A stretch of DNA of 64,000 nt from NCBI RefSeq assembly GCF_009870125.1, contig NC_046680.1, positions 18,867,501 to 18,931,500 of the forward strand, given 5' to 3'. Each line of letters starts with the position of its first letter. The first letter of the stretch is position 1. Below are positions 1-13,280 of this stretch, piece after piece. A model generated the notes under the pieces. It was given only the letters and a program-made list of their open reading frames with translations, made no database searches and had not been told where the DNA came from. This DNA is from Drosophila pseudoobscura (Eukaryota > Arthropoda > Insecta > Diptera > Drosophilidae). The translations under genes were made by a program, and so were the position numbers.

Positions 1-60
1 GAACGCTCGCTCACCTCGCTGCGGCGCACGCTAGCCTTAGACCAAGACCACGATGAAGAC

Positions 61-110
61 GAAGACGTCGACGTAGACGTGGACGTGGACGTGGATCGAG
101 GCGGATTGGG
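61..110. repeat. Degenerate GACGTG hexanucleotide repeat
   Basis: Imperfect tandem hexamers (GACGTG and one-base variants) at the window start. A similar short GGACGTG array recurs near 5744-5762. Confidence 0.75.
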
Positions 111-614
111 TTGACAATCTTCGCTTGGGTGGGTTCCGGTGTCGCCCCCTTCGCACTGCCTAAAAAAGGAAGCTGCAATGGAGCTATTTCACGCGCCGCA
201 ACCATCACGCGAGAACGGTGCATGTGCATTAACAAAATGAAACAGAAACAGGTTATAATTATTCCAAAATATACTCAGTGCGAGTTTACAAAAGATTCTT
301 CAACTGTGTGGCAGATAGAGAGGGACAGAAGGCCTCGCAACACCTGCTTGCCCCAGCGTAAATCAAAAAGTGTATCATTCACGCCGCGCGATGATGAGCA
401 GCGAAAATGTTCAACTTTGCCTTCTTCCCAGGCGCAAACATAAATCCAATGCAAGTCACGCTCGTCACTCGTATTTCCTCTCAAATGATTCTTGTGACAT
501 TTATTACCGCTCCATATTTCAAAATACCCAGCATCGTAGTCGGATTGGGAGTCGCAGGCGGAGCCAGTGTCAGTGTCACTCTGTTGGCAAGTGCGGCTGG
601 TCCCTATCGATGGT

Positions 615-650
615 GCTGGGTCTGGGTCTGGGTCTGGATCTGGATCGGGG
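615..650. repeat. GGTCTG hexanucleotide microsatellite
   Basis: Five or so imperfect copies of GGTCTG/GGATCTG. It makes repetitive peptides in several frames and explains the apparent open frames around it. Confidence 0.8.
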
Positions 651-693
651 GTCTGGTCTGCTGTAGCTCTGCTCATGTCCGGGTATTCGGATC

Positions 694-748
694 TGTGTCG
701 GTGTCGGTGTCGGTATCGGTGTGTTTGTGTCTGTGTGTCAGTGTCTGT
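694..748. repeat. GTCGGT then GTGTCT microsatellite
   Basis: A GTCGGT array grades directly into a TG/TGTCT array, a compound microsatellite less than 50 bp after the GGTCTG array. Confidence 0.75.
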
Positions 749-1010
749 GGCTGATCCCCCCATTGCAATCAGCGCAACGGAGCCGCCGCGCTCCGCTGGC
801 ACGCACACAGGCACGGCACTCTAGCACACAAACCGATGCGGGTCGGATCTGTCAGCTTGTGTTCCGTGAATGCCGGGAGTGGGAGGATGGGGATGCGCTT
901 GGCGGTCGCCATGTCATGTCGTACACAATCCATTCCGCCGTAATGTTTCATTTCGTTTCATTCCGGCGGCTTTTGCCGCCACTGCCGCTGCCACAAACTG
1001 CCGTCGCTTC

Positions 1011-1032
1011 TGCTGCTGCTGCTGCTGCTGCT
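1011..1032. repeat. CTG trinucleotide repeat
   Basis: About seven perfect CTG units. A shorter CTG run occurs near 2948-2970. Confidence 0.8.
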
Positions 1033-4000
1033 AGTCATTATCAATCAAATCGAATACCGCGCTCGCAGCCCCTCCTCTGCAATCTACAAGCGCACACTCG
1101 CTCTTGATTTATACTGCAGATGTCAAATATGACAACGGTGGCTCCCGGATGGAGGGGACGAGTGGCGGGGAAGGGCGACAGAAGCGAATTTATGCCCTAT
1201 GCACCGTTAACTCTATGTAAATCTTGTGGGTGTTTGAGTTTCGGGTCGCGAGCCTGTCGGGTGAGTCGGGCGTGTCGGGCGTGTCGGGCTGTGAATCGAA
1301 ACTCTAACAAAAAAGAGATCCGGCGCATCCAATGAAATAAATTCATGTTTGGTCGCAATGAAAAGCAAATATTTTCCACCAAAAACACGACGGCTGGATG
1401 AGAGGAAATAAAATATCCGCTACAAGTGGACGTGTGTGCTTCCAACCTTTCAAAACGATATATATTTACACACATCATTTTAATTACATCGAAGGCTCAT
1501 CAATTGACTTGTAACAAGCTGTTTACCTCATCGATGTGCCTCCTGTGAATGGTTTTTAATTAGAGATGATGGGATTTGTCCTTTGAAAAGGACTTACAAG
1601 TCATTTCCTTATATGAAAATATACAAAACAAGAATATATTCGTGAATGGGCCAAAACGTTTTTATCCATTAATTTTGTATTTCTTCTCGCGAAAATAGGT
1701 GTATTTCCCATTGAGTTTTTTGACTTTTTTCAGTACTTGTGGACAGTACAGGTCGTCAGCAAAAATGTAGAATAATTTATTGATTCAATGACTACAAATA
1801 TTCAGTAAAACGAACTTTGAAGCGTCGATGATTGCGCACCCTTGAAGTTCGAAGAGTAGAATATGTTAGTTTACCTTATTCTCTTCATTAGATGATATAG
1901 AATCGATTTGTGTGTTTCCCAAAAAATCTGATTTATTGACCAGTTATTTCTATAATTTTTTCATCTATAATTTAAAGTGATCCGATTTCCACTTCAGACA
2001 GTAAAATATTTTTGACCATTTCATTCATTATACAAAAAGAATGGTAGATTGTAATGCCAAGTACTTACGAAAGATTGTAATGATCTAACTGAAACCACTT
2101 TTTGGACAAGAACTTGGCCATTAAGGAAGCCTCAACTATCGATATCACACCACATTTTTAAAACAAAGGACTATAAAAAACAATACAAAGCATGATCTAT
2201 TTTTTATTTCCCCGAATCTAATCAATACAGTGCAAACGTCAAACTCCACCATTCATCTTGTAGATTTGCGAATTATCTTAGTCTTCCAGTGAATTTCCCG
2301 CCCCCATCCACAGGCTGTTTGTTTCGGTGCCAATTTTCGGAAAGCCCCCGGTGTGGACTTACAAAAATATCCGATAAGCCCGTAACATATGTTAACCCAG
2401 CTACTGGTTACTTAGAGTCGTTCGACGACTGCGCTAGATCATAGCATGGGGATACTCGTGCATATAAAAGACATACATACATATATACATACACACGGGG
2501 AACTAATGTTTTTGTATCTCACTAATCTCGTCATCAAAACACATGTTTGCCACTGGTTCCGCCTCCTCGGCCAGCACTCCAACTGCCGAACTGGCGCACT
2601 GCCGGCACTAGGATGGTATTCTGACTGGGCCTGAGAGCCGTTCATAATTCTGTTGCTTATGTTTTAAGCTCTCAAGCAAAGCAAATAATTGGATTGTTGT
2701 GGATTATACGACACCGTTGGCTTCTGATGCTGTTGCAGTTGCAACATTGCCGCTGTGGCCATGGTAGACCATGTAGGTTCCACCATTGTCCCAGACCAGA
2801 GCCCCTCTCAGGGGTGACATTTTACAATCGGGCAATGTACCTGTTTGGCTTGGCAATTCTCGTTTTTCCGCCAGTCGGTAGAAGCGGGACGAAGGAGTGC
2901 AAAGTGTATGCTGTCACCTCATTTCTGCATATTTCTTATCCCTGGCTGTGGCTGCTGCTGCTGCTGCTGCGACTGTCTATCGTGATAATGTTGTGCTGAT
3001 TGTACAACGGATAAGACCAGGCGAGCCAGCGAGTGGGTATCAGATTGGGCCGCTTAGTACGGGCCGACCAGGAGGCTTCTTGGGCAGCCATAAACAGTGT
3101 TTCGGACCGGGTGTACAGTGTCATAATTTTAATTTTATGTGGCCCGTCGTAGCACCGGGCCCGGTCGGAAGAGCAGGAGAGCAGGAAAGAGACTGGAATT
3201 GGCTTCGTTATCACTGAAAGTGTGTGTCAAAAGGCTTTGCTTCAGTGCAATTTCTGTGGCCAGGGAAATGTCTTAATCAGCGACCAGGGATGCGCCCTGC
3301 TCCGGCCGCCCCACTGGTGACCACAAAAGTAGGCAAGTGGAAGAAAAAGTTTGGCATAAAATGTTTACAGTTTTAAAAGTCAGCGAAGCGCGACCATTTA
3401 ATTGTGGCCAGTGAGCAAGAGTCTGACTCGGGCACCGAATTTATGGCCCCTCTGAAATCGCGGGTTATGCAATAAAATAATTTCTTCTCTCAGCTCGGCC
3501 TGCCAGTCAGTCAGCCAGGCAGCTGGAGCTCCAAGCTAGAATCATAGAAAGTATAACGAATATATTAAACGAAAGCGTACCAGGGAAGCCTCAGAAAAAA
3601 ACCATCTGCGTGATGGAAACTAAAATCTACAAGAAACCAAAAACTCCGGACCAGAACCGGCCTGAAGAAACCAACATTCAAGGGATTGGATTCAATCTCA
3701 CGTTGGGTTTTTATGTTCTAGTCGCCGCCCCCAACGGTAGGCATCGCTTCGGCCCAGCCCTGCCTCAGTGTCTGTCTGTGGCCTCATCAAAGAGTTGAGC
3801 AAAAGTTTAATTTGATGACGGTGGAAAGAGCATGCAACCAGTTCAGACCCACGGAAAAGGCTGAGAAAGAGCGCAGTATTTATTTTTTATGAGCACTTGT
3901 CAGCGACCTCATGTAGCGCCACTCTGTCGTTCGGGAACCACCAAACCACCGTGGGCACACAACCAGTGAAACTGTCCGATCAGAAAAGCCGCAACAAAAC

Positions 4001-6395
4001 AGTATCTGGGGGGAAAAACTTGACAGATATGTAGTTTCATAAAGGTAAATTATTTACATAATTTTTAAATTAAATATATGGAGTTTTGGTTTTCAGATTT
4101 GTAGTTGGTTGTAGTGTCTCTCGATTAGGATTGCAGCATTTTTATTTGCAAGCGAAATCTTTAAATTCACCCACTGTGCTCTCGGCTGGTTCTGAAAGGT
4201 GCCTGCACTCCTCCATGTCTGATCCGGAGGTCGCTCGCTCTGCTGCACAATGCTCTAAGTTTCAGTTACCGCCTGGACACTCGGTCGACAAGGTGTGGAG
4301 GGCTTAGAAGAAGAGCTGATATAAGCACAGGGGCAGCGCGATAATTAAAATGTTTAATGGGCATCTTAAAAAATCATTTTACGCCGAATTTATGCGACGG
4401 AGAGCCCAGACCCCGACAGACAGACCTATAGGCAGAAGGGGGGGGAGGCACCAGCGGTCCGTTCCAGCGTCAGCCGACTAACAATGGGGCGCTAATCTAA
4501 TCTGCTTGCCTATAAAATTATAGACAGAATCCCATTGAGCATGGGCTTGCGTTTCTTGGAAGCCGGAAAAGTCCTATTAAAGAACGCTTAGAAATGCAAA
4601 TGTAAATGTTAATGAAACTATTAAGAGCAGCGTTGGAGTTGGGCTAAGTTGTGGTCTTAAGAAGGGGTAGTTGGTGGTAGGCACTGGTAGCGGTATCGGC
4701 TTGTGGTCTAAGCGGCAGCCTACCGTACGCACAGTCCAATAGACAGCAATCCAAACTAATTTTCCAGCGCATTTAACACGTAAAAAACACAAATCATCCA
4801 CAGAAAACTAGTCGATCGGCTGATACGAGTGGTGTGTAGTCACAACAAAACCAAACCCCAAAATAAAAATAAAAATGCAAATACTCGTAATTATTGTATA
4901 CGTTTAGGCAGACGCCGGACGAGGGCCTAGAATCGAATTATCACCATGGGACGTCATCGTCGGCAAAGCCCAGAGTGCGAGGCCGAGGAAGACACAGGGG
5001 GAGAGGCATGGGCAGAGGTAGGAGCTGCTCGTTGCGCTCTCACGAAACCCGGCAGCGAAAATTTGGCGAATTCCGTGAACGGGGAAGGTTGGGTCGGGCT
5101 GATGTTGCTCCTGAAGCTGGTGGTGGCGTCTGGGAAATCCGCTGCAGCTCAGTTGTTTCTATTGTTGTTGTCATTGTTGTTGTTTCGGTATACTCGAACA
5201 TACACTCGTACACGTGTAATCGGAAGAGCCAGACCCAGCGGGTGGCACTTGAGACTTCATCGCGCAATCCCGATCCCTGTGCGCGTTACAAATGCTCTCA
5301 CGTTACAAAACGTGGCCAGGGGGACGGGAACGCCCTGCCTGTCCTCGTTTTCAGCCGTATCCCGGCCCTCTCTCAGCGTCCAGTCGGACCACACGTCGGT
5401 TTACACTTCGGTGTGCACAGCGCTCCGCTCTGTAAGCATGTATGGATTTCCGCCCTCCAAACAGAGCCCGCCCGATCCGTCTCTTTAGGGTTTCAGCCCA
5501 TCCATCGCTATCATGGGGTCGAGTCGTCGGGGCATCGAGTGGCCGCGAGTGGCCCGAGTGCAACGCTGCGCCACTTGGCCACGATTCCATTCAGCTGTTA
5601 TCATGGCAGCCTCCAGTAGCCCATCTCCTCCCTGCGCGATTTAATCTATTTGCGTAATCAAAGGAAAGACTTGACTTTTTACTGTTTGCCGTGAAACAAC
5701 ATTAAATATGAGCCAGAGCCAGCAAGAGCTATACTGGGGACGGGACGTGGACGTGGACGTGGCTATCGTGTTGTATCAGCGTTGATGATCAGCAGTTCCC
5801 GCACATGCACACATGTCCATACGAGTACGAGGCGTCACAAGCGGGGCTACGCCTTCTTTACACTCTTTTCGGGGCAGAGCGAAACAAGTGCAGCGTCACC
5901 AGGATGCTGAACGAAGCGATGCAATGCGATGCGATGCGGTTATCTCGCAGAGGTAGGACAGAGGGCCTTGTCGGGGATTGATGGGCGCCGTGTGGTTGGA
6001 TACAGTAGTGTTTTGCCAGAAGCCGAAGCGGAGACAAGTGCATATCCGCATCACAAAGCTTTCGATGCGGTTGTGTTTGAGGTTGGTGGTTAGTTAGTTT
6101 TGGCTAGAGAGCGAGGCTAAAACTGGAACTGGGAACGATAGCGGGACCGGAGCGAAGCGACCATAGTGTTGTCCGCATCCAGAATGTGTGTGAGAGTATC
6201 AGATTTCGAGCCCTCGAAAACATAATCATATATTAGGCGTTGTCACTTTGACATTTCGCCTGCTCTTTTACATGGCAATAATCATAATTCATTTTTCTCT
6301 CGCTCCCCAGCCGGCCGGTCTCTCGGCTTTAGGGCGCAGGAGGGCGTGTCAGGACGGTGGAGCCCATGAAATAAAATGCTGTGGAATGAACTCTG

Positions 6396-6422
6396 CTGAA
6401 GCTGACGCTGACGCTGAAGCTG
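6396..6422. repeat. GCTGAC/GCTGAA hexamer repeat
   Basis: Four to five units of GCTGAC or GCTGAA in the presumed ap intron. Confidence 0.65.
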
Positions 6423-6773
6423 TACGGGTAGTCTGAAACAGTTTTATGAGTTGGTAGCAGGGACTCCGCCGCGCCGCGCCGCTCCTCGTCGCCGTACCCG
6501 TAGTCTGCCGTAGCTGCCTGCATCCATGTTTAATATTATTTATGGGGCTCGCGTCTCCCGCAGCAGTACAAGGTACATACATATAAGTATGTACATCTGC
6601 ATACATGTACATACGTACATGTGCGGCCTGAAGAACGAATCCGAGTGAAAGATCGGGTGAGAGTCGCCGTCGTCGCGACTCGTGTAGCGACAAGATGTGC
6701 GACAAGGCGAAATGACAAAAATCTCGGCGTCACATCCCAAATAATATTCAAGAAAATGAAAACACAGATGGAG

Positions 6774-6842
6774 AGTGGGAACTGGAACGGGAACGGGAAT
6801 GGAGACGGGAAAGGCAACAGGAACGGGAACGGGAATGGGAGC
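6774..6842. repeat. GGGAAC/GGGAAT hexamer array
   Basis: A near-continuous array of about ten GGGAAC-type hexamers with point variants (GGAGAC, GGCAAC, GGGAAT), the longest short-period repeat in the first 10 kb. Confidence 0.8.
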
Positions 6843-7651
6843 GAGGGCCTGTCTTGAAGTACGCTCTACGAGCATATGAGTATGATAAATTTATATGGAA
6901 TTGTTTTGGTGTCTACATTGGGTGTTTTATTTTTGCCAGGAGCCATCTAGCACTCCAAAATGTGAGAATGAGTATGTTGAGCGAAGTTGAAACTGAAGTG
7001 AAATGCGCCAATTATTTTGATTAATGTCAAAGAAATCGCGTGTCTTGCGCATTTGATGTTGCATTTCCTTTCCCCTCTGCCGCCAGGAAAAAGGCTGCCT
7101 GCCACAGTCATCCGTAATGCGGGCCCCGCTCGTCAATTTTGGCACGAAACCAGCAACTCCCCAATGATTATGGTGTTGCTGGTAATCTTTGATCTGTCAT
7201 TTGCGAAAGTGAAAACAGTAGCCAGGCCACAGATCGAAGCCCAAAAACGAAAACGAAAATGAAGACGAAGACGCAGGCGTACACGATGACGATGTCGATG
7301 ATGAGTAGGCGTTTGAGTTTGAGTTCGACTTTGAGGGCCACTCATTGTTGGGACTTGGTCTGATCCGTCTGGGTGCCCGTGTCCGTGATTACGGGGACAG
7401 CAGACAGTAGCCGCAGCTTCCTGCCAAACATATTATTAGTTATGAAATTATAATTCTGTTGGGGAAGCCGACATAAATATACTTAGCATGATTTTTATAA
7501 ATATCATGCCGAATAATTGTATCGAGTTGCCGGGTCGGGGTGTGCGGAGGAGTACAATATACAATACGTTGGTAACTTTCGTGGTTTTGCCAATTCCCAT
7601 AGAATATAGAGGATTAATTCTAACAAATATGAATACATTATTTTCTTACAG

Positions 7652-8816
7652 TTTTTTCGGTACTCGCCGTTGCTCCCGCTGTCTGGCTTCCATCAGCTCC
7701 AATGAGCTAGTGATGCGCGCACGGAACCTGGTCTTTCATGTGAATTGCTTCTGCTGCACGGTCTGCCACACGCCCCTCACCAAGGGCGACCAGTACGGCA
7801 TCATCGATGCACTCATATACTGCAGGTAAGCTTCACTTGGCCGCTAGACCGCCTTGCTTTATACGCCAATAACACTTGATTGTCCAACAGAACCCACTAC
7901 AGCATAGCGAGGGAGGGAGACGCCGCATCGTCCAGCATGAGTGCCACGTATCCATACAGCTCGCAGTTCGGCTCGCCGCACAATGACTCGTCGAGCCCAC
8001 ACTCGGATCCAAGTCGGAGTATTGTTCCTACGGGCATCTTTGTGCCCACATCACATGTCATCACCGGGTTGCCGCAGCCGGCGCGACAGAAGGGCAGGCC
8101 GCGCAAGCGCAAGCCCAAGGACATCGAGGCGTTCACCGCGAATATAGGTATGTTGGCTATGGTAGGCCATAGGTTGTAAATTCCGAACTGTTTCGAGGTA
8201 CGAGTGGGGGCCATAAAAGTAGCAGCATGCAGCGTGCAACATGCAGTCCCGGTCTTTATGGCCACTGGAGCTGGATATTGGCGCCATTGAGGCATTAGCA
8301 ATGGCAGAAGCAGCTTTTATGGGTCTTCGTCATAAAACTCGGAAGGAGCTGTAAAAGTCTACAAGAGTTTCTGGATTGATTGCAGATCTCAACACTGAAT
8401 ACGTGGACTTTGGCCGAGGATCGCACATGGGCTCCTCGTCGCGCACCAAGCGCATGCGCACCTCGTTCAAGCACCACCAGCTGCGCACCATGAAGTCCTA
8501 CTTTGCCATCAATCACAATCCCGATGCCAAGGATCTGAAGCAGTTGTCGCAGAAAACGGGTTTACCAAAGAGAGTCCTACAGGTGAGTTGGCGCAGCACC
8601 ACCTGATGACAGTTTCACATTTGCAACGCTTCACATTCCTAGGTCTGGTTTCAAAATGCCCGGGCCAAATGGCGCCGCATGATGATGAAGCAGGATGGCA
8701 GTGGCATGCTAGAGAAAGGAGACGGCACCCTGGACCTGGACAGCATCTCGGTTCATAGTCCAACATCATTTATAATGGGCGGACCCAATAGTACGCCGCC
8801 CCACAACATGGACTAA
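7652..8816 (+). CDS. ap: Apterous LIM-homeodomain transcription factor, 3' four exons (5' part off window)
   Basis: ap is the LIM-homeodomain selector for dorsal wing identity and specific neurons. It is nuclear and works with Chip/Ldb. Exons: 7652-7825, 7891-8147, 8386-8582, 8643-8816 (stop TAA at 8814). They encode about 267 residues. The first exon carries the whole second LIM domain, with CxxC at TRRCSRC and the later H-xx-C, CxxC and C-xx-H zinc ligands finishing at the RTHY splice. Exon 2 is a Ser/Pro-rich linker ending in a basic GRPRKRKPK block. Exon 3 starts the homeodomain (RTKRMRTSFKHHQLRT), and the exon 3/4 junction splits helix 3 just before VWFQNARAKWRR. The first exon opens with one base completing a Ser codon, so an upstream exon with LIM1 is required and lies outside the window. 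Splice sites are clean: gtaagc, gtatgt, gtgagt, and pyrimidine-rich acceptors. Confidence 0.95.
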
Positions 8817-9900
8817 CATCTGCTCAGGGAAAATGGGAACGATGCTGCCTTCAACATGGAGCTCGTGGGCCTCCGCCAAAGCTGCCCCTGTCCCAGTCCC
8901 TATCCCTGTCCCTGTGCCGGTTCCTTCCGGGAACAAAGCCTATTGGTGGACCTGTTGAGTGGCAGTGACAATTAGATCGTGTGGGACCCGAATCGGAAAA
9001 GTCCACGCATGGATGCATGGACATACCACATTCAAAACTTCAAATATACTACCCCTAGAGAATGTTGTTAGACAAGCTAGCTAGCTGCCTGCCTAGCTGT
9101 TGAAAAGCGTATAACTTATGTATTTTTGTAGTCGCTTCTAGCTCGTTGCCAGCACTAAATATTGACTGGGTTTCAGACGACAGCTCTCAGCTCTCAGCCA
9201 TGACATGACTGCTCCAAGGCTTTCGGTAGTTGGTATTTTTGCGCTGCAGGTCATCCCCGTGTTGTTTCTATTTCTATCGTTCATTTGTAAATATGTACTG
9301 AAACCTTATAGCATATGTACTGGCTTAGACACCGGATATTGTTAATATATTAATATTATTTATAGCGTACACTTCATCACATATGTATATAAAATGCATA
9401 TATCTATATACATATGCCCACAAATATGCATAATATATATTTATATGTATTTAATATTTATTGCCCAAATTTAAATAGTTAGAGATGAATTTAGTTTAGC
9501 GAGAAGCGGTCTATAAAATATAGTGCATATATCGTACTAGTAGAATAACTGTACTATATTGTACTTTACAAGCTTCAAACGCGATGAAAGTTATGAAAGC
9601 AATGACATATAACCGAAGCAAAGTGAGCAACAAGAGATTTGTACTTACAAATAGTTAACCATAAGTCGTACCATAGAAGCCAAATAAAAATTATTAAAAC
9701 AATCGAAGATACATATGCACTTGTTGAATCTAATCTAATATCTAACACTGGATCACTACTTTGATGGAACATTTTTTGAATGGAAGATCATTTGGCCTTT
9801 GTGTGCTAAGGCCGTGACAGGCAAGTACTCATAAAATGTATTTGCTCTTAGTTATGTATGTACCACGTACTTGAAGAGTAATTAAAGTGAGCTTTAGCAA
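8817..9900 (+). other. ap 3' UTR and downstream region
   Basis: AT-rich sequence after the ap stop with no further open frame of note and many ATATGTAT-type runs (9370-9450), typical of a fly 3' UTR. The end of the transcript is not certain. Confidence 0.55.
9683..9688 (+). terminator. Candidate ap polyadenylation signal AATAAA
   Basis: The first canonical AATAAA that I see after the ap stop codon, about 870 bp downstream, which fits a 3' UTR of roughly 0.9 kb. Other variants nearby (ATTAAA-like at about 9881) could also be used. Confidence 0.4.
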
Positions 9901-10298
9901 ATTGAAATTTTCCAATCAATTCCGACCCACAAAAAATGGAAATATTGGTCCGGACAAGGTGGGAGTCAAACTAGTACGTACATTTATTTTATGTCGCTGA
10001 ATCCGAGGTTCATTTTTGCAGAATAACTTGATCTTGAATGCTTTTGAATAAGTTATATATTCAGTAATCCATGCTACTGCGACCGGACTATGCAGAGTCA
10101 ATGCTTTTTCTGGTCCACTCATCGATTCGGTGCTACAATAGGCTCAGGGATAAAGGTAATAAAGCTGATCATCTGGTATTGAACAATTGGAATACCCATC
10201 TTTACCCTTATCTATGGGCTCAAAATCCAACACATTTTTAAACTAGAGATTAAATCACAGCAATGAGAAAACAATTTGTTACCACATGTGAAAAATAA

Positions 10299-10304
10299 TT
10301 TATT
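10299..10304 (-). terminator. Candidate vlc polyadenylation signal
   Basis: TTTATT on the plus strand reads AATAAA on the minus strand, about 690 bp beyond the vlc stop. The stretch 10305-10992 between it and the stop is AT-rich, has a long poly-T run at about 10515-10537, and no gene. Confidence 0.4.
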
Positions 10305-10992
10305 ACAAAACATTACAACTTAATTGAGAGTGAGATTGAGAGTGCTTTCTTACTTGCAGCTTCACTTCACAACTTCACAACTAGAATAATCAATCTCAGT
10401 TCATGCAGCTGTTAATATGCCAGAAAAATATATATGCGTGTATAATTTAGATTCGTTACATTCAAATAATTAATATAAAAGATCGATTTTTCTAATACAA
10501 GGGGTTTGTTAGCGTTTTTTTTTTGTTTTTTTTTTTGTACTTATTTCTTGTGTTATAACACAAGAAGAAATGTCTTTTATAACTGTCATGAACAATTTCA
10601 AGTAGCTTAGAATGCGTAGAGCTAAGTTGCTTAACGAGCGCAGATAAGGCAAATTTTATAAACAATTCAAGGCGCTAAAAATCCTTCAACTTCGCTATCG
10701 ATGATGTTGCGCTCGCTCTATCGACCCTGCTTTTGGTCTCTACGTTTGTGACACTTTGTAAAACACAGATGTAACAGCTCTATGGTTAAGCAGTCCAGCT
10801 TCACTATGTGCATTTTAGTTGGGACTAGTTAAGGATTAATTCAACTAGGAATTTCTAAGCATATGTAGTATGTTCTTGTTATGTTTGTGTGTACGAGTAT
10901 GGGTGTGGTTTACATTTGTGAGTGTTAAGTGTGTTAAGATTAAATACATTTATACCTAGAGAGCATGTATTGCCGGTTGCAATGAGCACTAT

Positions 10993-13280
10993 TTAGCTGC
11001 TGTTCTTGACGCCCAAAAAGGCAGAACTATCCCCGCCAATTCCTTCCCCCTGCTGCCCTGCGGCGTCATCACAGGCAGTTGGACTATTTGTCACAGCGGC
11101 CATGGCCTCACGGCGCTGACGCTTCATCTCCAGTAATTGCTTCCTCTGGGCTTCTCGTCGCAGTGCTGCTATCGAATTCGCAGCAGTGGATTTCGATCCA
11201 TTCGCACTCGCGATTTTTGTCGATCCGGCAGTTTTCGCTTTAAAAAGTCCCGTTTTCGTCGATTTTATCGTTTTAGACACCGTCTCCACCGCGGGCGGTT
11301 CAGCTGTGGCCTGGAATAACCCACACAAATGGTTATAGTGAATAAGATGCTCATTTTTTAGTACCCACCTTCCAATCATTCATTTTAAGCTGATCAATAT
11401 CGGCAAATATGGAATCAACCTGGGTCACCTGTAAATAAACCATGTCCCAGAATCCTTGCAAGTCGTCGACTGTTGTGGGGAACGCATCCTCTGGAGAGGG
11501 ATTTAAATTGTTGTGACATAGGCCTGTAAACCAGAAATAAGCGAAATTAATTGTACACTAATGAGTAAGTAGCTGTTGATCACGCACCCTCAAATTGTTT
11601 CATTTTCTTCGAGGCCAGAAGACGGGCCTTCCCAGAGGCAGCCCGTAGCAATCCAAAGGTGTCCTCTGTGATATCAGGATTATTCTGCGGAAATTTATAT
11701 TTCATATTGTTAACAAACGAACAACTCCATTAAATATCAGGTAGGTCTCTTACAGCCAAGGCATCTATGTACTTTTCAGCAAGAGCGGCCAGCGCTAACA
11801 GACGATCCTGTTCGCCTTTGAGTATTTTAAGAAAATGATTTCCATCCTTTTCCATTTGGGGGGCTGTAATAATTTTGGTGATCCCAATATACTGCTCAGA
11901 ATCCAATTGGGCAAATTTTACGGGCTCGTGGTCAACAACATCGATTGGAGCTGGTGCCGACAGTGGTTCCTCTGTGGCCAGATTCACCTCTGAGGCACCT
12001 AAGGACCGAGGTACACTTCGCTTCGGCGATACCGTGGGTAACTGGGCACGGAACTCATGACTTAGGTGCCTGAATACAGGCAAGTCCACTTCACCGTTTT
12101 TGCCTGACAAAGGCTCTATCTGTCTCGGCGATACAGCCTGGGAGCAATTATTGTGCAGCTTTTTCCGGAATTCTCCGTAGTCCTTGCTGGGAGAAAGCTG
12201 TTTAAATTTTCGCGCCAACTCTGAGTTTTGCGGGCACTCCACTTCAAGCTGATATTTTGACGTCCACGCTGAAGATGGTGAATTGGCCCGGCCATGTTTC
12301 TTGGGGCTGTAGAATCCTTGGGTCAAAGCACTCGCGCCGTATAGGCGCTCAACACGCGACTTTATGAAGCTGCTAGTTGAGCCATTCGTACCACTGCTGC
12401 TTCCATTGGCACTGCCATTACATTGGGCGATACCAGAATCTGCTCCATTCTCCGGACCGTGCCCCTTATTATTGTTGCTCGCCTCGACCAGGCTGTACTT
12501 GCTGGGCGTGCAGGGCTGAGTGATGAGCGGCATGCTATTGAGAACTGGGGCCGCCAGGGAATTATTGCGCTTGCAATACTGCAGACTACTGGTGGAGGGG
12601 CGGATGGGCGAGACCTCACGCGACTTATTTATGTCTTGACGAATCTTCGAGTCGTAGGTGGTTAGATTGGAGTATCCGTTGACGCTGCAGGCCAAGTTCA
12701 AGTAGCTAGGCTTTTTCTCAGCTGCGGCGGTGGCGGTGGCGGTGACAATGGAAGAGGCTTCAGCGCAAGCATCGATGTCAACATCGACGCCTGCAGCGTT
12801 CGGCTCATTGGCGGGTTCGACGGCAACAGGTGACAGCACCATACGCACCAAGCCCGTCCCGGGATCTACAAAGGCGGTCGTAGTGTACTGTAACTGCTGC
12901 GGCGATCGCAGAATGCAGCGTTCACGAAGGTTAGCTGTGAACTCGCGTGTTATGTCCTTCACAGAAAGCGGCGTTGGAAAGTTTAGGCTGCCACTGGTAT
13001 CTGCAATATGTCATAGAAAAAAGATTCAGAGTTAGTCTCTTTTGGCCAATCAAGTCGCGAACGAACGCAAGCAAAGGAACAAAAAATACAGCAAAGAGCA
13101 GGCAGAAGTAGTTGAAACGCAAAACAAAAGGAAAACCAATAAATAAATTCGAGGCAGCATTCTGATTGAGGTTAGGTTCGGCAGCAACCCACATATCATA
13201 TACCATATACCTGATATATCGGAAGAGTCCGCATCTACATCGAGTGAACAGCTGCCAATGGAGTCCAAGCTGCGATCCAT
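10993..13280 (-). CDS. vlc: Vulcan, GKAP/DLGAP-family protein
   Basis: Exons on the minus strand: 13211-13280, 11754-13000, 11588-11684, 11369-11523, 10993-11310. All joins keep frame, giving about 628 residues. The family marker is the C-terminal GKAP homology region (about residues 420-525): the LLRAASGKARLLASKKMKQF block, then GLCHNNLN and FWDMVYLQVTQVDSIFADID, matching the conserved helical part of DLGAP/SAPAP/HURP proteins. The long exon 2 is Ser/Asn-rich and probably disordered. The tail has a basic helix (ALRREAQRKQLLEMKRQRRE). Vulcan was described as a leg-morphogenesis gene near apterous, which agrees with its place here. The start was chosen because the short first exon opens MDRSLDSIGSC with a good donor (gtatat). 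Sure of the family; the symbol rests on position and family (the other fly member, Mars/HURP, is less likely). Confidence 0.85.

Larger units (their letters stand above)
1..7651. other. Non-coding region, probably 5' intron of apterous
   Basis: I find no convincing exon here. The first ap exon in the window starts at 7652 in codon phase 2, and the exon for the first LIM domain (a Cys/His-rich block) is absent, so 1-7651 is most simply intron sequence between an off-window exon and 7652. It alternates GC-richer segments full of hexanucleotide repeats (1-1300, 4900-7350) with an AT-rich stretch (1480-2280). Long open frames here are low-complexity and begin at non-ATG codons. Enhancers of ap may lie here, but I cannot identify one by sequence alone. 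Confidence 0.6.

Noticed and set aside
4894-5619. 241-codon open frame on the plus strand
   Set aside because: It begins at a TTG codon, is Arg/Gly/Ser low-complexity at first, shows no domain or codon pattern like the real genes here, and lies in the presumed ap intron beside overlapping frames of similar length.
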